Assembly (NCBI RefSeq): GCF_000974485.1
Contig: NZ_BBOM01000004.1
Coordinates: 248,001-312,000, forward strand
Origin: Streptomyces sp. NBRC 109706
Lineage (GTDB): Bacteria; Actinomycetota; Actinomycetes; Streptomycetales; Streptomycetaceae
DNA: 64,000 nucleotides
Direction: 5' to 3'
The notes under the pieces were generated by a model, which saw nothing but the letters and a program-made list of their open reading frames with translations, made no database searches and had not been told where the DNA came from. Positions 1 to 8,217 of the stretch are shown piece after piece; position 1 is the first letter of the stretch; each line of letters begins with the position of its first letter. The position numbers were made by a program, and so were the translations under genes.

Positions 1-2502
1 GCGGGCTGGTGGGAGATCTGCCGGCTGCTGGAGCGGCTTCCCGGGGACGAACTGCTCGCCCTGCGCCCGTTGGTGCTGCGCTGGCCGGCCGCCCAGCGTC
101 CGATGCCGGACGACTGGTGGGCCCGGTGGACCGCGGGCGACATCCGCCCTTACCACGCCCTCGCCGGCACCCGGGCGCTCGGTCGTCTCGACCATGTGGA
201 GACCGGCACGGTGCCCCGTCCGGTCGCCGAGGACTGGGCGGACGAGCCCGAGGAACAGCCGTCGGACGAGGAGTTCCTGGACTGCCCGGAGGGCGGCGAG
301 GGCCGCGCCGCCTATTTCTACAACGGCGCGAGCGCGGTCGCCGCGCCCTCGGGTCTTGGCTGGTTGGCGATGGCCGCCGCGGCCGAGTGGCACCACAACG
401 GCGGTGACATCGTCCGTTGGGAGACCACCAGGGACGCCCCGCTGGTCTGGTATCTCGACGGCGCCGGTCACCATGACGAGTCCTATGACTTGGCGATCAG
501 CCCCGACGACGAGGTGGTGGTGGCGGCGGTCGAGGGCGCATGGGTCGGCTGGTCGGTGCGCACCGGGGAACGCCTCTGGCGGGTGTCGCCGCATCAGGAG
601 CCGGTGCCGGACGGGCGTCCGGAACCGGTTGCGAACGGGTGGGGCGCCCCGACCGCCGATTCCGACGACACCGGCGCCGGCATGGATGATCTGGTCCGCT
701 TCGGCTTCTCCGCCGACGGCCGGCGGGTCGCCGTGGGAACGGGAAGTTCCGATGTGGTGGCGGTGCTGGTCGGCGCCACCGGCGAGGTGCTGTTGCGGAT
801 CCCGGAGGGCGAGGACGCCTTTGGGCCCGTCGCCCTGGACGGCACCGGGAAGTTGGTCGCGCACACCGGTCCTGCCGGCCGGGTCGTGCTGCGCGCGGTG
901 GCCGACGGGCGGGTGCTGGCGGTGGCCGACACGGGGCTCAGCTCGATCGCGGCGCTGGCTCTGGCGCCCGCAGGCGACGGCCTGTTCGTGGTCGGCGGCG
1001 CGGTCGGCGGAGTGCCCGAGCGGGCCGGTCTGGCCACGGCCGCACGCCCCGCCGCCAGGCTGTTCATGGTCGAGCGCCCCGCCGATGGCGGCGCCACGCT
1101 GGTCGGCGGCCGGCTGCTGCGCCCCGGCGGGTTCACCGAGGGCCTGGACGCCGACTCGCCGTCCGCCGCGATCACCGCGCGCGCCTGCTGGACGTCGAGC
1201 GGACCGTTCGCCTTCATCGGCGCCGACTTCGGTTCGCTGCTCTTCGACGGCGCGGGCCGCACCCTGTGGGCCGACCCGGCCGGGGCCATCGGTGGGTTCA
1301 CCGCCGACGGTCGGGCCCTGGTGGTGGTCCAGGAGGACATCGACGCCTGGTTCCTCGACGGGCTGGCCAGGCCGGACGGCGACGAGGAGCCGGCCGGCGA
1401 GGAGCCGGGCCCCGGCCGGGTGCTGCTGACCGGGCTGCCGCCCGCGCTGGCCGGCCGGACCTCGGCGGATCCGCGTCCGGGGCCTGATCCGGAGCCGGAC
1501 GAACTGCCCTGCTCCCACTGGTCGGTACGGGTCGCCGCGGTCGCCGACCGGGCCCGTGCGCTGGCCTTCTGCACCAAGCTCGACCGGGACTCCGTCGGCC
1601 GCCCCCAGGTGCTGTGCCGGTGGCCGTCGGACGACGCCGGGGAGGGCCGGGTCGACGCGCTGCTGCTGCCCCCGGTCGAGGGCGCCGCCTACCTCTCCGA
1701 CCTGGCGTTCTCCCCACGCGGCGACGTGTTGGCGCGCGGCCTGTTGGGGGAGGAGACGGTGCTGGCGTTGGACGAGGTGGCGACCGGCCGCACCCGCTGG
1801 GTGTTCACCCTGCCCACGCTGCCCTGGGACGAGGAGGAACGACTCCGGTTGGCCTTCAGCGCCGACGGCTCGCGGCTGGTCATGGCGGCCCATGTCACGG
1901 GCCGGGTCGTGGTGGTCGATACCGCGAGTGGAAAGCCGGTGCTCTCGCTGGCCGAACCCCTGAAGGACACCGTCTCCTGGCGCGGCACCAGGGTCGACCT
2001 GGCGGCGCTGGACGCGACGGGCGAACGGTTGGCCTTCGGCGTGCGGGACGCGCTCAGCCGGGTGATCGTCCGCGAGGTGGGCGGCCCCGCCGTCCCCGTT
2101 CCGGTGCCGGCCGGGCTGCGGCAGATCACCGGCCTGGCCTTCTCGCCCGACGGCGAGCGGCTGGCGGTGGCCGGCGCCACCCATCGGGGGCACGCCGGGC
2201 TGTGGCTGCTTCCGCTGGGCGAGGGCGCCGGCGACGCCACGGTCGCGCCCACCACGGCGGTGCGGGATCTGCCGATACACGATCAACCGGACGGCCAGCT
2301 GGTGTGGTCGACGGCCGGCCCCCGCGCGTACTTCCCTGGCAGTCACGGTTGGGGCGTCCTCTGGGACGCGGCCACCGGCCGCACCCTGGCGGAGATACCG
2401 TTCGGCTGCGCCGACGGCGGCGTCGCGCTCTCACCCGACGGTCACACCCTGGTCACCGTAACCCAGTTCGGCGCCCGCCTCTGGCCGTTGCCAACACGGT
2501 GA
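1..2502 (+). CDS. WD40-like beta-propeller protein, 5'-truncated by window edge
   Basis: The frame is open from base 1, so the true start lies upstream; the first in-frame TTG (70) is probably not it. The visible 833 residues are full of beta-propeller blades: FSADGRRVAVG near the start, LAFSADGSRLVMA, LAFSPDGERLAVAG and a last blade with VALSPDGHTLVTV, each followed by a strand such as GRVVVVDTASGKPV. The N-terminal stretch is Trp-rich and acidic and resembles no catalytic domain I know. There is no signal peptide or membrane segment in the visible part, so it is probably a cytoplasmic scaffold or sensor. Partners are unknown because the upstream neighbour lies outside the window. The propeller fold is clear; the role is not. 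Confidence 0.8.
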   Translation, partial: AGWWEICRLLERLPGDELLALRPLVLRWPAAQRPMPDDWWARWTAGDIRPYHALAGTRALGRLDHVETGTVPRPVAEDWADEPEEQPSDEEFLDCPEGGEGRAAYFYNGASAVAAPSGLGWLAMAAAAEWHHNGGDIVRWETTRDAPLVWYLDGAGHHDESYDLAISPDDEVVVAAVEGAWVGWSVRTGERLWRVSPHQEPVPDGRPEPVANGWGAPTADSDDTGAGMDDLVRFGFSADGRRVAVGTGSSDVVAVLVGATGEVLLRIPEGEDAFGPVALDGTGKLVAHTGPAGRVVLRAVADGRVLAVADTGLSSIAALALAPAGDGLFVVGGAVGGVPERAGLATAARPAARLFMVERPADGGATLVGGRLLRPGGFTEGLDADSPSAAITARACWTSSGPFAFIGADFGSLLFDGAGRTLWADPAGAIGGFTADGRALVVVQEDIDAWFLDGLARPDGDEEPAGEEPGPGRVLLTGLPPALAGRTSADPRPGPDPEPDELPCSHWSVRVAAVADRARALAFCTKLDRDSVGRPQVLCRWPSDDAGEGRVDALLLPPVEGAAYLSDLAFSPRGDVLARGLLGEETVLALDEVATGRTRWVFTLPTLPWDEEERLRLAFSADGSRLVMAAHVTGRVVVVDTASGKPVLSLAEPLKDTVSWRGTRVDLAALDATGERLAFGVRDALSRVIVREVGGPAVPVPVPAGLRQITGLAFSPDGERLAVAGATHRGHAGLWLLPLGEGAGDATVAPTTAVRDLPIHDQPDGQLVWSTAGPRAYFPGSHGWGVLWDAATGRTLAEIPFGCADGGVALSPDGHTLVTVTQFGARLWPLPTR

Positions 2503-2968
2503 GGCTCACGCGGTCTGGCTCGTGCCGTGCAGCCGACGTGGTGCGGCCCGTCGCGCGAGACCTGCGGTGCGGTCCACGGCCGTGTCATGCCGAAGCCGTT
2601 CGCTCCGTGCGGCGAGGCCGACGCCCGTGCGCGCGCTGCGTGTTGCTTGCGTCGCGCGGACTGCTCCGTGCAGTGCAGGAGCTGGCTGTGCGGTTGACGT
2701 CGCGCCGTCCGTCCCGAGGCGCCGGCCTTGCACAGTGAGCCCGTGCCGGGACGCCAGCGCCGCGCGGCCGTTTCGTGCCGTGCTGCTGGACTTTCGCAGC
2801 GAACCGGCCCCGGGCTGCTGATGCCGCGCAGCGAACCCGCCGTGTGTGGTGGGAGGCACCGCGCCCCCCGGGCCGGGGTGGGCCAGGGGGGCGCGGGCGT
2901 GGGGGGTTTTCTCTGGTTGTCACCAGGTCCTTCGGGCAGGGTTGGTCACCCGGTCCGAAGGGCTCGGA
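2503..2968. other. 466-bp gene-free spacer between convergent genes
   Basis: No supported gene: the open frames here have atypical composition and lack ribosome-binding sites. The only clear structure is the hairpin at 2861-2894, listed separately. The stretch is G+C-rich and rich in GTGC/GCGC words, without recognisable repeats or RNA genes. Confidence 0.5.
2861..2894 (-). terminator. Hairpin downstream of the GH6 gene
   Basis: Arms 2861-2874 (GCGCCCCCCGGGCC) and 2881-2894 (GGCCAGGGGGGCGC) pair over 14 bp with one mismatch and a 6-nt loop. It lies about 75 bp past the GH6 stop and has no U-tract, as is common for actinobacterial terminators. Confidence 0.5.
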
Positions 2969-4360
2969 TCACAGGGGCGGGTAGGCGTTCGCCAGCAGCT
3001 CCTGGAACTGCGCGGAGAACCAGTGCCCGGAGATCGGCGCGTCGGGCAGGGCACCCGACATGTTGTAGTTGTTGAGCGCGTTGCCCTCGTAGGTCGGGTC
3101 GCACATCCGGTCGAAGCCCTTGCCCTCGTCGTTCGGGATCTCCTCGCTGGAGCCGTCCGACTCACCCGGGGGCTTGATCCACACGTAGGCGTCGATGCCG
3201 GGCGCGGGCGAGGCCTCGGGGCGCTCGCCGAGACCGGCACCGGCCTGGTTGCACCAGTTGCCGGTCTGGAACCGCTTGTCGACGCGGCTTTCGTCGACAT
3301 AGGTGTCCAGGTCGGTCGAGGAGCTGGTGCCGGTCGGACGGTCGGAACCGCCCCAGCCGCTGCGCGAGGTGTCGATCAGCATGCCGATGTCCGAGGAGAA
3401 GCCCTTGGAGACCAGCTCCTGACGGAACGCCTGGGCGAACGACTGGTTGTCGTTGTAGTTGTTCCAGTCGACCCAGGAGCCCTCGCGCACCGAGCGGCCG
3501 TTGACCGTGTCGGTGACGTCGTAGTAGGGCTCGACCGCCGGACCGAAGTTGGCCGTGTTGACGATGAAACCGTGCACGTTGTCGACGGAGGCACCGCCGG
3601 TGGTGGCGGTCTCCGCGAACAGTTCGGCCGAGGCGCCGAAGTTGTTGTCCCAACCGATCCAGCCGTAGTGGCCGGCGTCGATGTAGTTGTAGACGTTCTC
3701 GATCGCGCCGAGCTGCTCGATCGCGTAGGCGATGCCGTTGACGTAGTTGCCGTTGGCCAGCATCTCGTCACACTCGGGCACGGCCGTCTCGCGCGGGCTC
3801 ACGTTGGTGACGAGGTTCGGCAGCGAGTCGATCTCGATGATCGTGACGATCCGCAGGTCGGCGTAGGCCGGGTCGCCGATGATCTCCGCGATCGGGTCGA
3901 TGAACTCGTTCTGGTAGGTCGCCAGGTCGTCCGGCGCCAGCTCCCCGTTGGAGGCGAGCGCGGCGCAGTCACGTCCCGGCAGGTTGTAGACCACGACCTG
4001 GAACACGAAGTTCTCGTGGTCCTGGGCCTGGACCAGCGCGTTGTCGAGGTGCTCGCGCAGTCCGGTGCTGTTGCCGGCCGAACCGCCGTCGATCGCGGCG
4101 CGGCGGTCCAGCCAGACCGCGGTGGGCTGGTCGGCGATGGCCGAACCGCCCGGCTCGGCGGAGGCGTTGGCCGCCCAGTCGGGGTTCACATAGACGCCGG
4201 CGCCCTCGTAGGGGTTGTCGACGCGGGCCAGCGGCTGGGCGTCCTCGTTGGCCGAGGCCATGCCGAGGGTGCTCACCGTCATCACTCCAGCGCCGAGCAG
4301 GGCACCCGCGAGGAGCGCGGTCTTCCTGCGTCGATGCCGTGGGGGGTTGGTGCGGCTCAT
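2969..4360 (-). CDS. Secreted glycoside hydrolase family 6 cellobiohydrolase
   Basis: 463 residues. A Sec signal peptide (Arg/Lys-rich start, hydrophobic core at about 15-32, cleavage near ASA-NE) precedes a GH6 catalytic domain. Family marks are AVWLDRRAAI, VVYNLPGRDCAAL, the acid-containing block TIIEIDSLPNLVTN, YIDAGHYGWIGW, and WIKPPGESDG followed by HWFSAQFQELLANAYPPL at the end. EID in place of EPD and the extra loops favour an exo-acting, non-reducing-end cellobiohydrolase over an endoglucanase. No carbohydrate-binding module or Pro/Thr linker is present, unlike most Streptomyces GH6 exoenzymes, which carry a CBM2. The ATG at 4360 has a strong GGAGGAAG site 6 nt upstream. It is divergent from the GH48 gene across a region holding CebR-type boxes, so joint induction by cellobiose is likely. 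Confidence 0.93.
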   Translation of the reverse strand: MSRTNPPRHRRRKTALLAGALLGAGVMTVSTLGMASANEDAQPLARVDNPYEGAGVYVNPDWAANASAEPGGSAIADQPTAVWLDRRAAIDGGSAGNSTGLREHLDNALVQAQDHENFVFQVVVYNLPGRDCAALASNGELAPDDLATYQNEFIDPIAEIIGDPAYADLRIVTIIEIDSLPNLVTNVSPRETAVPECDEMLANGNYVNGIAYAIEQLGAIENVYNYIDAGHYGWIGWDNNFGASAELFAETATTGGASVDNVHGFIVNTANFGPAVEPYYDVTDTVNGRSVREGSWVDWNNYNDNQSFAQAFRQELVSKGFSSDIGMLIDTSRSGWGGSDRPTGTSSSTDLDTYVDESRVDKRFQTGNWCNQAGAGLGERPEASPAPGIDAYVWIKPPGESDGSSEEIPNDEGKGFDRMCDPTYEGNALNNYNMSGALPDAPISGHWFSAQFQELLANAYPPL

Positions 4361-4660
4361 GCGGTACTTCCTCCAGATGGTTGCGTCGGCCCAACGGAGA
4401 TGACGTGTTGGGGCCGTCGTGCGTCAGGCAGGGAAGGGCGAACCGGTGGGCTCACCTGGTCCGTGGGGCGTCGACGGGCGTGCGGGCCGGGGCGACCGTG
4501 TGGTGCCGCCGCACGGTCCCGTCCGTCGCCCGCCCACGGCGTACCAGGGGGCCCGGCCGGCGGCTGTGCAGCCCGCTGCGATGTCCCCGGCGATGGCCGG
4601 GAACGGTGGCCGAACTCTTCTGGGAGGTGGTGGGGGTGGTGGGGGACATGGGGGGTGCAT

Positions 4661-4673
4661 TGGAGCGACTCCA
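4661..4673. promoter_or_regulatory. Possible degenerate CebR-like palindrome
   Basis: TGGAGCGACTCCA is a perfect 5-bp inverted repeat around CGA that resembles the CebR box but is one base shorter. It sits 37 bp from the closer true box, within the GH6 leader. It could be an auxiliary site or chance. Confidence 0.35.
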
Positions 4674-4709
4674 GTCGTCCGGCGCCGGTGCACGACGCCT
4701 CGAACTCCT

Positions 4710-4723
4710 TGGGACCGCTCCCA
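4710..4723. promoter_or_regulatory. CebR-type operator (GH6 side)
   Basis: TGGGACCGCTCCCA matches the known Streptomyces CebR box TGGGAGCGCTCCCA at 13 of 14 positions. It starts 12 bp downstream of the inferred -10 element of the GH6 promoter. CebR is a LacI-family repressor released by cellobiose/cellotriose; no cebR gene is in the window. Confidence 0.88.
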
Positions 4724-4735
4724 CTGGTTGAAGGG

Positions 4736-4765
4736 ACCGTAGGCCAAACAACCCCCGTTCGCCAA
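4736..4765 (-). promoter_or_regulatory. Inferred GH6 promoter
   Basis: On the minus strand, -35 TTGGCG (complement of 4760-4765) and -10 TACGGT (complement of 4736-4741) are separated by 18 bp. The CebR-type box lies directly downstream. Inferred from sequence only. Confidence 0.5.
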
Positions 4766-4824
4766 GGGGTCGTTCAAGAATTCGCCGCTGACCTGCCCCT
4801 TAAGCATGGGATTTGTCGGAGGGG

Positions 4825-4853
4825 TTGACGTGTTCAGGCAATGCTCGGATTCT
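4825..4853 (+). promoter_or_regulatory. Inferred GH48 promoter
   Basis: TTGACG at 4825-4830 and GATTCT at 4848-4853 are spaced by 17 bp; the consensus CebR box begins at the next base. The -35 is strong and the -10 is weak. Confidence 0.5.
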
Positions 4854-4867
4854 TGGGAGCGCTCCCA
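4854..4867. promoter_or_regulatory. CebR-type operator (GH48 side), exact consensus
   Basis: TGGGAGCGCTCCCA is identical to the published Streptomyces CebR-box consensus and is a perfect palindrome. It abuts the -10 element of the inferred GH48 promoter and lies 64 bp before the start codon. Confidence 0.92.
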
Positions 4868-4931
4868 CTGGCCGGGTGCGCGTCACCAGACGGGCGCCTT
4901 ATCTCCCCCCACCGAGCCGCGAGGAGGGTCG

Positions 4932-7001
4932 ATGCGAGTCCACCGTGGATCTCCCGTCGAGACTTCAACAAGAGCGAGATCACGAAAGAAGGGCCGCCGC
5001 CTCTGGGTGGCCGGTGCCGTGGCGCTGTCCCTGCCGCTGGGGCTGACCCTGGCCGGCAGTGGAACCGCCGCTCCGTCGGCCGCCGACGGCATAGACGCGC
5101 AGCAGTACGAAGACCAGTTCCTTGAGCTGTACGACAAGATCAAGGACCCGGCCAACGGCTACTTCTCCCCCGAGGGCATCCCCTACCACGCGGTCGAGAC
5201 GCTGATCGTGGAGGCACCCGACCACGGGCACGAGACCACGTCGGAGGCCTACTCCTATCTGATCTGGCTGGAGGCGCAGTACGGCCAGGTCACCGGCGAC
5301 TGGGGGCCGTTCAACGACTCCTGGGCGCTGATGGAGGAGTACATGATCCCCGGGGCCGTGGATCAGCCGACCAACAGCTTCTACGACCCCTCGTCGCCGG
5401 CGACCTACGCGCCGGAGTCCAACGACCCGTCGAACTATCCGGCGGCGCTGGACGGGAACGTTCCGGTGGGCGACGACCCGCTCGCCAACGAGCTGTCGTC
5501 GACCTACGGCACGGACGACATCTACGCGATGCACTGGCTGCAGGACGTGGACAACGTCTACGGCTACGGGAACACGCCCGGCGATCCCTGTGGGAACAAC
5601 GCCGACGGGCCGTCGTTCATCAACACCTTCCAGCGTGGTCCGCAGGAGTCGGTGTGGGAGACCGTTCCCCACCCGTCCTGCGACGACTTCACGTTCGGTG
5701 GCGAGAACGGCTACCTCGACCTCTTCACGGACGACGCGGCGTACGCCACCCAGTGGCGTTACACCAACGCTCCGGACGCCGACGCCCGCGCGGTGCAGGC
5801 GGCCTACTGGGCCAACCAGTGGGCGACGGAGCAGGGCAACCAGGGTGCCGTCGCCGATACCGTGGCCAAGGCCGCTGAGCTGGGCGACTACCTGCGCTAC
5901 TCGATGTACGACAAGTACTTCAAGCAGGTCGGCGAGTGCGTCGGGCCCACCCAGTGCCCCGCCGGCAACGGCAAGAACAGCTCCCAGTACCTGATGTCCT
6001 GGTACTTCGCGTGGGGCGGGGCGCTCGACGCCTCCGCGGGTTGGGCCTGGCGGATCGGCTCCAGCTTCAACCACTTCGGCTACCAGAACCCGTTGGCCGC
6101 CTACGCGCTCTCCAACGACTCCGCGCTGATCCCCGACTCGCCGACCGCTGGCGACGACTGGGGCACCAGCCTGGACCGGATGGTGGAGTTCTACCGGTGG
6201 CTGCAGTCGGACGAGGGTGGCATCGCCGGTGGCGCCAACAACAGCTGGGACGGCGCCTACGCCCAGCCGCCGGCCGGCACGTCCACCTTCTACGGCATGT
6301 GGTACGACGAGGACCCGGTCTACCACGACCCGCCGTCCAACGAGTGGTTCGGCATGCAGGCCTGGTCCATGCAGCGTCTGGCCGAGTACTACTACGAGTC
6401 CGGTGACGCGCTCGCCGGCGAGGTGCTGGACAAGTGGGTCGCCTGGGTGCTGCCCGAGGTGACCGTGGGCAACGGTGCCGACTTCGCGATTCCGTCCACC
6501 CTGTCGTGGTCGGGTCAGCCGGACACCTGGAACCCGGACAACCCCGGTGACAACTCCGATCTGCATGTGACCGTCGCCAGCCACTCGCAGGACGTGGGCG
6601 TGGCCGGTTCGCTGGCCAACGCGCTGTCGTTCTACGCGGCCGCCACCGGTGACACCGCCGCGCAGGAGACCGCCGCCGGGCTGCTCGACGCGCTGGTCGC
6701 GAACTCCGACGACCTCGGTGTCGCCACCGAGGAGGAGCGGACGGACTTCGGTCGGTTCGACGACGAGGTCTATGTGCCGGCCGGCTTCAGTGGCACCATG
6801 CCCAACGGGGATGTCGTGGAGCCCGGTTCGACCTTCGAGTCGATCCGGTCCTTCTACCACGACGACCCGAACTGGCCGCAGGTGGAGGAGTACCTCAACG
6901 GTGGGGACGCCCCGACGTTCACATACCACCGCTTCTGGGCGCAGGCGGACATCGCCATCGCCCTGGCGACCTACACCAACCTCTTCGGGGACGAGGGGTA
7001 G
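4932..7001 (+). CDS. Secreted glycoside hydrolase family 48 cellobiohydrolase
   Basis: 689 residues from ATG 4932, chosen because GAGGAGGG sits 6 nt upstream and a signal peptide follows; the frame continues upstream but that part spans the operator. After a basic leader, a hydrophobic core (about residues 25-45) ends near GTAAPSA. The rest is one GH48 domain: QYEDQFLELYDKIKDP, the block with IVEAPDHGHETTSEA that contains the probable catalytic Glu, then FGMQAWSMQRLAEYYYESG and TYHRFWAQADIAIALATYTN at the end. GH48 enzymes are processive, reducing-end cellobiohydrolases and usually the most abundant cellulase of a cellulolytic strain. No CBM or linker is present, which is unusual because Streptomyces GH48 enzymes are commonly linked to one. 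Divergent partner of the GH6 gene, under the same CebR-type control. Confidence 0.94.
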   Translation: MRVHRGSPVETSTRARSRKKGRRLWVAGAVALSLPLGLTLAGSGTAAPSAADGIDAQQYEDQFLELYDKIKDPANGYFSPEGIPYHAVETLIVEAPDHGHETTSEAYSYLIWLEAQYGQVTGDWGPFNDSWALMEEYMIPGAVDQPTNSFYDPSSPATYAPESNDPSNYPAALDGNVPVGDDPLANELSSTYGTDDIYAMHWLQDVDNVYGYGNTPGDPCGNNADGPSFINTFQRGPQESVWETVPHPSCDDFTFGGENGYLDLFTDDAAYATQWRYTNAPDADARAVQAAYWANQWATEQGNQGAVADTVAKAAELGDYLRYSMYDKYFKQVGECVGPTQCPAGNGKNSSQYLMSWYFAWGGALDASAGWAWRIGSSFNHFGYQNPLAAYALSNDSALIPDSPTAGDDWGTSLDRMVEFYRWLQSDEGGIAGGANNSWDGAYAQPPAGTSTFYGMWYDEDPVYHDPPSNEWFGMQAWSMQRLAEYYYESGDALAGEVLDKWVAWVLPEVTVGNGADFAIPSTLSWSGQPDTWNPDNPGDNSDLHVTVASHSQDVGVAGSLANALSFYAAATGDTAAQETAAGLLDALVANSDDLGVATEEERTDFGRFDDEVYVPAGFSGTMPNGDVVEPGSTFESIRSFYHDDPNWPQVEEYLNGGDAPTFTYHRFWAQADIAIALATYTNLFGDEG

Positions 7002-7055
7002 GAGGCCGCGAGGCGAAAGCTCGGTGGGTGATCCCCTCCATTGACCCACCGGTCA

Positions 7056-7091
7056 CCGAGGGCCCTGGTGAGAGCGCACCAGGGCCCTCGG
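7056..7091 (+). terminator. Strong terminator after the GH48 gene
   Basis: A perfect 15-bp inverted repeat (CCGAGGGCCCTGGTG at 7056-7070, complement at 7077-7091) with loop AGAGCG. It lies 54 bp after the GH48 stop and between convergent genes, so it can also serve the minus-strand gene ending at 7143. Confidence 0.85.
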
Positions 7092-7142
7092 CATGTCCCG
7101 CGCGGGGCGCCCGGTGGCGCGGCGGTCACCAGCTCCTGAGGG

Positions 7143-7982
7143 TCACCAGCACCAGAAGAGAACGCAGGTGTCGTCCTCGTCGCCACCGCCGTCACCCTCG
7201 TCGTCCGGCGGTGGGGTGGGCTCCGGGTCCTGGGGCGGCGGGGGCTGCTCGCCGGGGTCGCCCGGGGTCGGGTCCTCGGTCGGCTCGGGGGCCGTCGACT
7301 CCTCCGGGGTGGGTCGGGGCGCGACGGTGCCGCCCTCCTCGACCGGCGTGGGCGCCTCGGCCGGGGACGACGCCTCGGCGTCCGTCGACTCCTCGGGCGG
7401 GGGCTCGGATTCGGCCGTCTCCGCCGTCTCGGCCGCCTCGGTGGAGGGTTCGCCCGGTGTCGGCTCCGATGCGGAGGAGGACGGATCCTGCGTCGCGCTC
7501 TCCAGCGGCGAGGAGCTGGCGACGGCCTCGATGTCCCGTTCCTGGGCCGAGCCGCCGGTGGGCAGCACCACCTCGCCGACCTCGGCGACGGCTATCCCCA
7601 GCACCGTCAGGCCCAGCACCGCCGCCAGCAGGTAGCGGCGTCTGGTGTTGCGGGTGGCGGCGTGGCCGGCGCGGCGGCGGACCGGCTGCCTTCTTCTCCT
7701 GCCCCTTCCTCTTTCCCCTTCGCTTCTGTGAACCAGGGTCGGGGATGTCCCGTCCGACCCCGGGTGGGTCTTGTCCTCCGCGGCCGGCGTCGGCACGGTC
7801 TTCGTCTCGGCGGCGTCGGCAGGGCCGGCCTCGGCAGGACCCGCTTCGGTCCTGGGCTCGGATGCGTCGGTGTCGGTCGCGCTCGCGTTCGGCGCGGACA
7901 GGGACCAGGCGGCCAACGCCCCGCAGCCGGGGCAGATCAGTGCGCCGTTGATATGACGGCGGCAGGCTTCGCAGTAGTCCAT
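7143..7982 (-). CDS. Zinc-ribbon, single-pass membrane protein with acidic Pro/Glu/Thr-rich tail
   Basis: 279 residues from ATG 7982, with GGGGAG upstream; the longer frame adds unlikely residues. The N-terminus has two CxxC-type knuckles (CEACRRHI...CPGCGALA) forming a zinc ribbon. A basic stretch leads into one membrane segment at about residues 126-150 (LLAAVLGLTVLGIAVAEVG), followed by about 120 residues rich in Glu, Pro, Thr and Ser, probably outside the cell, ending CVLFWCW with two Cys. This architecture matches the Streptomyces SCO2400-type family of unknown function. The zinc ribbon suggests binding a nucleic acid or protein inside while the tail reaches into the wall. Function not known. 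Confidence 0.75.
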   Translation of the reverse strand: MDYCEACRRHINGALICPGCGALAAWSLSAPNASATDTDASEPRTEAGPAEAGPADAAETKTVPTPAAEDKTHPGSDGTSPTLVHRSEGERGRGRRRRQPVRRRAGHAATRNTRRRYLLAAVLGLTVLGIAVAEVGEVVLPTGGSAQERDIEAVASSSPLESATQDPSSSASEPTPGEPSTEAAETAETAESEPPPEESTDAEASSPAEAPTPVEEGGTVAPRPTPEESTAPEPTEDPTPGDPGEQPPPPQDPEPTPPPDDEGDGGGDEDDTCVLFWCW

Positions 7983-8186
7983 GGCTCCCCGTTTCGTTGC
8001 GATGGACCAGTGGGGGTGTCGAACACCATAGCGTCGGCCAAACCCGCGTCCTGGGGCGGGCGATGGTGTCCTGAGCGCGGTCAACCCCGGGGCTCCGGGG
8101 CGGTGTTGTCGGACCGGCCGGGGCGTTCGACGGGTCGTCGCAGGTGGCGGCGGGCGCGGACCCCGGGTCCGGCCTTCGGGCGCGCG

Positions 8187-8209
8187 TTGTCAGAGGGCCG
8201 CACTACTCT
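8187..8209 (+). promoter_or_regulatory. PafBC/RecA-NDp-type DNA-damage promoter of the SRAP gene
   Basis: TTGTCAGAG (8187-8195), then exactly 8 nt, then TACTCT (8204-8209), fits the LexA-independent motif TTGTCRGTG-N8-TANNNT with one mismatch. The ATG at 8218 starts 9 nt after the end of the -10 hexamer, so the mRNA should be nearly or fully leaderless. Confidence 0.75.
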
Positions 8210-8217
8210 TGGGCGCC

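Larger units (their letters stand above)
4361..4931. promoter_or_regulatory. 571-bp divergent control region of the cellulase pair
   Basis: Contains no supported gene. It holds a promoter for each cellulase gene, two CebR-type boxes and a third weaker palindrome, all listed separately. Each box lies just downstream of one promoter's -10 element, which suits repression by blocking RNA polymerase. Confidence 0.75.

Noticed and set aside
2846..4828. 660-residue plus-strand open frame opposite the GH6 gene
   Set aside because: Antisense shadow created by G+C-biased third positions; composition is Val/Gly/Arg-rich with no domain, while the GH6 gene is certain.
4806..4931. Earlier start of the GH48 gene
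   Set aside because: It would place the operator and promoter inside the coding region and move the signal peptide inward; AGGAGGG supports ATG 4932.
4980..7049. 689-residue minus-strand open frame opposite GH48
   Set aside because: Shadow of the GH48 gene in the complementary frame, without a ribosome site or recognisable motif.
8187..8192. TTGTCA as an ordinary -35 for the SRAP gene
   Set aside because: Spacing of 11 bp to TACTCT is far too short for a normal -35/-10 pair, but fits the PafBC-type motif exactly.
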